Assembly (NCBI RefSeq): GCF_031453615.1
Contig: NZ_JAVIZT010000001.1
Span: 1,612,001 to 1,676,000 of the forward strand
Direction of reading: 5' to 3'
Origin: Microbacterium sp. SORGH_AS_0428
GTDB taxonomy: Bacteria > Actinomycetota > Actinomycetes > Actinomycetales > Microbacteriaceae
DNA: 64,000 bases
In this document: piece after piece, positions 61,569-64,000 of the stretch
Layout of the letters: every line of letters begins with the position of its first letter
Numbering within the stretch: the first letter of the stretch is position 1
Notes under the pieces: model-generated
Databases searched by the model: none
What the model was told of the DNA's origin: nothing
What the model saw: the letters and a program-made list of their open reading frames with translations, nothing else
Position numbers and translations under genes: made by a program

Positions 61569-62443
61569 CAGACGGACTCCTTCTCACGCGAGGCGGTGAG
61601 CGCCGCGAGGGCGCGTTCGAGGTCGGCGGCGCCGAGAGATCCGGCGTGCCAGGCGAGGTTGCGCTCCATGAAGTCGACGCCCTTGCCCTTGATGGTCTCG
61701 GCGATGATGACGGTGGGCGTCTCGCTGTCGGGCTCGGGCAGGGCATCGAGCGCCTCCACCAGCTGAGCCATGTCGTGGCCGTCGATGTGCACGACGTTCC
61801 AGCCGAAGGCGCGCCACTTGTCCGGGTAGGGCTCGAACGCGACGCGCTCCTCCGCGAAGCTCGTCATGAGCTGGCGGTTGCGGTCGACGAAGGCGACGAG
61901 GTTGCCGAGACGGTTGCTGCGAGCGGCCATGACCGCCTCCCAGACCGACCCTTCGCCCGTCTCGCCGTCACCGAGGAGGGTGAAGACGCGGTGGGCGTCG
62001 CCGCGGTGGCGGGCACTGAGCGCCATGCCCACGGCGAGGGGAAGGCCGTGTCCGAGCGAGCCCGTCGACGCCTCCACGCCGGGCAGCTGCACCTTGCACG
62101 GGTGCATGCCGTACGCGCTGTCGAGCTGGCCGTAGGTGTCGACGATGCCGTCGTAGGAGAAGAAGCCGCGCATCGCCATAGCGATGTACATGCAGACGGC
62201 GGCGTGACCCTTGCTGAGCACGAAACGATCGCGCGCGGGGTTGGCGATGTCGGTCGGATCGACGTTCAGGCCGTAGTGGAAGAGAGCGGTGAAGATGTCC
62301 GCCGAGGACAGGTCTCCGCCGATGTGGACGGCGCCCTCGTAGGTGCCGCACAGCTGCAGGAGCTTGCGCCGCAGCTCGAACGCCAGATCCTCCAGTTCGG
62401 CCACGTTCGGACGCTGGTCCGTCTGCAGGGGGGAACTGCTCAT
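61568..62443 (-). CDS. transketolase, N-terminal subunit
   Basis: ThDP-binding domain (291 aa): RDRFVLSKGHAAVCMYIAMAMRG near 66, SLGHGLPLAVGMALSAR near 121 and GDGETGEGSVWEAVMAARSNRLGNLVAFVDRN near 150 (GDG...N ThDP/Mg motif). First gene of the operon. ATG 62443 is taken; ATG 62446 gives one more residue and is closer to GAGGAGG. Together with the C-subunit it transfers two- or three-carbon ketol groups, substrate unknown. Confidence 0.9.
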   Translation of the reverse strand: MSSSPLQTDQRPNVAELEDLAFELRRKLLQLCGTYEGAVHIGGDLSSADIFTALFHYGLNVDPTDIANPARDRFVLSKGHAAVCMYIAMAMRGFFSYDGIVDTYGQLDSAYGMHPCKVQLPGVEASTGSLGHGLPLAVGMALSARHRGDAHRVFTLLGDGETGEGSVWEAVMAARSNRLGNLVAFVDRNRQLMTSFAEERVAFEPYPDKWRAFGWNVVHIDGHDMAQLVEALDALPEPDSETPTVIIAETIKGKGVDFMERNLAWHAGSLGAADLERALAALTASREKESV

Positions 62444-62548
62444 CATGCCTCCTCGTCGATGGCAGGGAGACGTCGAATGTGCGCAGAATCGCGTCTTCAT
62501 CGACGTCGTTTCGGGTGTCGCCATCCGACTCTGGAGGGCGACCCGGTG

Positions 62549-62595
62549 AACGTAGCACGATCTCATTTACATGTAAACAGGAATGGACGTAAACT
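62549..62595. promoter_or_regulatory. Divergent promoters sharing palindrome TTTACATGTAAA
   Basis: TTTACATGTAAA (62566-62577) is a perfect 12-base palindrome. On the minus strand TTTACA (complement 62572-62577) has a 17-base spacer to -10 TACGTT (complement 62549-62554), toward the transketolase operon. On the plus strand TTTACA (62566-62571) has 18 bases to -10 TAAACT (62590-62595), toward the aldehyde dehydrogenase. A second GTAAAC half site is at 62589-62594. A single repressor bound to the palindrome would block both -35 boxes. Confidence 0.6.
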
Positions 62596-62658
62596 CGTGC
62601 CGCGGGGGTGGCGACGGTCGCGATCCCGCACATATCCGAGACACAGAGAGGTGCAGGG

Positions 62659-64000
62659 ATGTCGAGTTCGATCGCCCAAACGTCCGCCGGAGTGCGGACA
62701 GGGCTCTACATCGGAGGCGCGGAGCGCTTCACCGATGACGTTCTACAGATCGCCGATCCGGGAAAGCCCGGAGTCGTCGTCGGCGAGGCCGCGGCGGCCT
62801 CGCCCGCAGATGTCGCGGATGCGGTCGCCGCCGCATCCGCTGCCTTCGGGTCGTGGAGCGCACTGTCGGCGGCGGAGCGCGCGGATGCGATGGCGGCAGC
62901 CATCGCCGGCATCGCCGATGAGCGCGACACCGACGCCGCCGTCTTGTCGCAGGAGAACGGCAAGATCCGCTTCGAGGGGTGGGTGGATGCCCTCGTCTTC
63001 GAGATCCGGTGGAACCTCGCCCTCATGCTGAAGGACGAGGTCGAGAAGGGGCACACGCTCCCCGTGGTCCCCGGCGCGATCCCGGTGACGACGGAGGTGG
63101 CGTACCAGCCCCTCGGTGTCGTGACGATCATCGTGCCCTTCAACTGGCCGATCGCCATCCTCGGCGCGGCGCTTCCCCACGCGCTGCTCGCGGGCAACAC
63201 CGCGATCGTGAAGCCGCCGCCCTCCGCGCCGCTCGCGACGACCCGCGTGGTGCAGCGCATCGCCGAGAAGCTGCCCCCCGGCGTGCTCAACGTGGTCACG
63301 GGCCGCGACGAGAACATGTCGGAGCTCATCCAGAGCCCCGACGTCGCGAAGGTGTGTTTCACGGGCAGCGTGAACGGCGGGAAGCGCATCATGCAGATGG
63401 CGGCGCAGACCCTCACGCGTGTGACGCTCGAGCTCGGTGGCAACGACGCGGCGGTGTTCCTCGAGGACGCGATCCTCGACGACGCGCACCTCGACCGCCT
63501 CTACGCCGCGATCTACGACACCACCGGCCAGATCTGCATGAACGCCAAGCGCGTGTTCGTGCACCGCTCGCGTCTGGACGAGCTGGTCGCGGGGCTCGAA
63601 GCGCGCCTCGAGAAGGTCGTGATCGGGTACGGGCTCGACGAGGGCACGACCATGGGCCCGCTGCACCAGCCGGCCCAGAAGGCGTTCGTCGAGGAGATCA
63701 TCCAGGAGGCGAAGGACGCCGGCGCCGACGTGCGCGAGTACGGCACTCTGCCCGGAGGCGAGCTCGCAGGCGGCAACTTCCTGCGCCCGGCGATCGTCGT
63801 CGACCCCGACCCGTCGCTGCGGGTCGTGACCCAGGAGCAGTTCGGCCCGGTCATCCCGATCATCCCGTTCGACTCCGAGGAAGAGGCGATCAGCCTCGCC
63901 AACGACACGTGGGGCGGGCTGTGCGGCTCGGTGTGGACCGCATCGCCCGAGTCCGCGCAGCGCGTGGGGTCGCAGCTGGTCTGCGGCTACGTGTGGGTCA
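62659..64000 (+). CDS. aldehyde dehydrogenase, N-terminal part (runs off right edge)
   Basis: Partial aldehyde dehydrogenase of 447 codons. MSSSIAQTSAGVRTGLYIGG starts it; cofactor site IIVPFNWPIAILGAALPHALLAG near 153, CFTGSVNGGKRIM near 232, TLELGGNDAAVF with glutamate, and catalytic cysteine 293 in GQICMNAKR. GAGAGG precedes the ATG at 62659. It is divergent from the split transketolase operon and shares its regulatory palindrome, so it likely belongs to the same pathway. Confidence 0.88.
   Translation, partial: MSSSIAQTSAGVRTGLYIGGAERFTDDVLQIADPGKPGVVVGEAAAASPADVADAVAAASAAFGSWSALSAAERADAMAAAIAGIADERDTDAAVLSQENGKIRFEGWVDALVFEIRWNLALMLKDEVEKGHTLPVVPGAIPVTTEVAYQPLGVVTIIVPFNWPIAILGAALPHALLAGNTAIVKPPPSAPLATTRVVQRIAEKLPPGVLNVVTGRDENMSELIQSPDVAKVCFTGSVNGGKRIMQMAAQTLTRVTLELGGNDAAVFLEDAILDDAHLDRLYAAIYDTTGQICMNAKRVFVHRSRLDELVAGLEARLEKVVIGYGLDEGTTMGPLHQPAQKAFVEEIIQEAKDAGADVREYGTLPGGELAGGNFLRPAIVVDPDPSLRVVTQEQFGPVIPIIPFDSEEEAISLANDTWGGLCGSVWTASPESAQRVGSQLVCGYVWV

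Noticed and set aside
61568..62443. Assignment to the sulfoquinovose sulfo-TK or apiose pathway
   Set aside because: Split transketolase fits, but no sulfoquinovosidase, sulfosugar isomerase or kinase is visible, so the substrate is left open.

Overview
The window is high-GC DNA (GC-rich third codon positions, frequent GTG starts, many ATGA/GTGA stop-start overlaps, several TANNNT -10 boxes placed 6-9 bases before a start codon) and looks like a chromosomal catabolic region of an actinobacterium. Family-level gene similarity and the pervasive GCATCC/GGATGC word suggest Microbacteriaceae, perhaps Microbacterium; this is inference. No tRNA, rRNA, insertion sequence, phage gene or CRISPR array was seen. 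Both ends cut genes: a thiolase at the left and an aldehyde dehydrogenase at the right.

Region 1 (1-17.5 kb) is a nearly complete 4-hydroxybenzoate/protocatechuate beta-ketoadipate pathway: pobA, then pcaHG, pcaB, pcaC, pcaD on the minus strand, and pcaI, pcaJ, pcaF on the minus strand at the left edge. Two divergent IclR regulators, separated by an unusual tandem/inverted repeat block, sit between pcaH and pobA. A CynX-like MFS carrier follows pobA. Between the two pca blocks lie unrelated genes (three alpha/beta hydrolases, one fused to a polytopic membrane domain, a TetR regulator, a DUF4260 protein, a CAT-like acetyltransferase and an AraC regulator).

Region 2 (18-24.6 kb) is a MarR-controlled CoA-ester degradation operon (SDR, amidohydrolase, acyl-CoA dehydrogenase, MaoC hydratase, acyl-CoA ligase, esterase). 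Region 3 (24.6-28.9 kb) holds poorly characterised membrane and hypothetical genes and two dimeric arrays of a roughly 143-bp double-hairpin repeat. Region 4 (28.9-36.1 kb) has an NMT1-type ABC importer with a PaaX-like regulator as last operon gene, then a divergent, apparently leaderless ketopantoate-reductase/RpiR pair and an EamA exporter.

Region 5 (36.1-52.6 kb) contains a large LuxR-type ATPase regulator, an esterase, an aldehyde/alcohol dehydrogenase pair, an IclR regulator and a long operon of two TIM-barrel decarboxylase-like amidohydrolases (one very like 5-carboxyvanillate decarboxylase LigW), a second NMT1-type ABC importer, an aldehyde dehydrogenase and a ThDP-dependent decarboxylase-like enzyme. 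This looks like an uptake and decarboxylation route for an aromatic acid that may feed the protocatechuate pathway. Region 6 (52.6-64 kb) is a minus-strand operon with a split transketolase, a zinc alcohol dehydrogenase, a ribose-type ABC importer, an SDR, a sugar isomerase/epimerase and an aldehyde dehydrogenase, with no sugar kinase. It is divergent from another aldehyde dehydrogenase, and the two promoters share one perfect palindrome.
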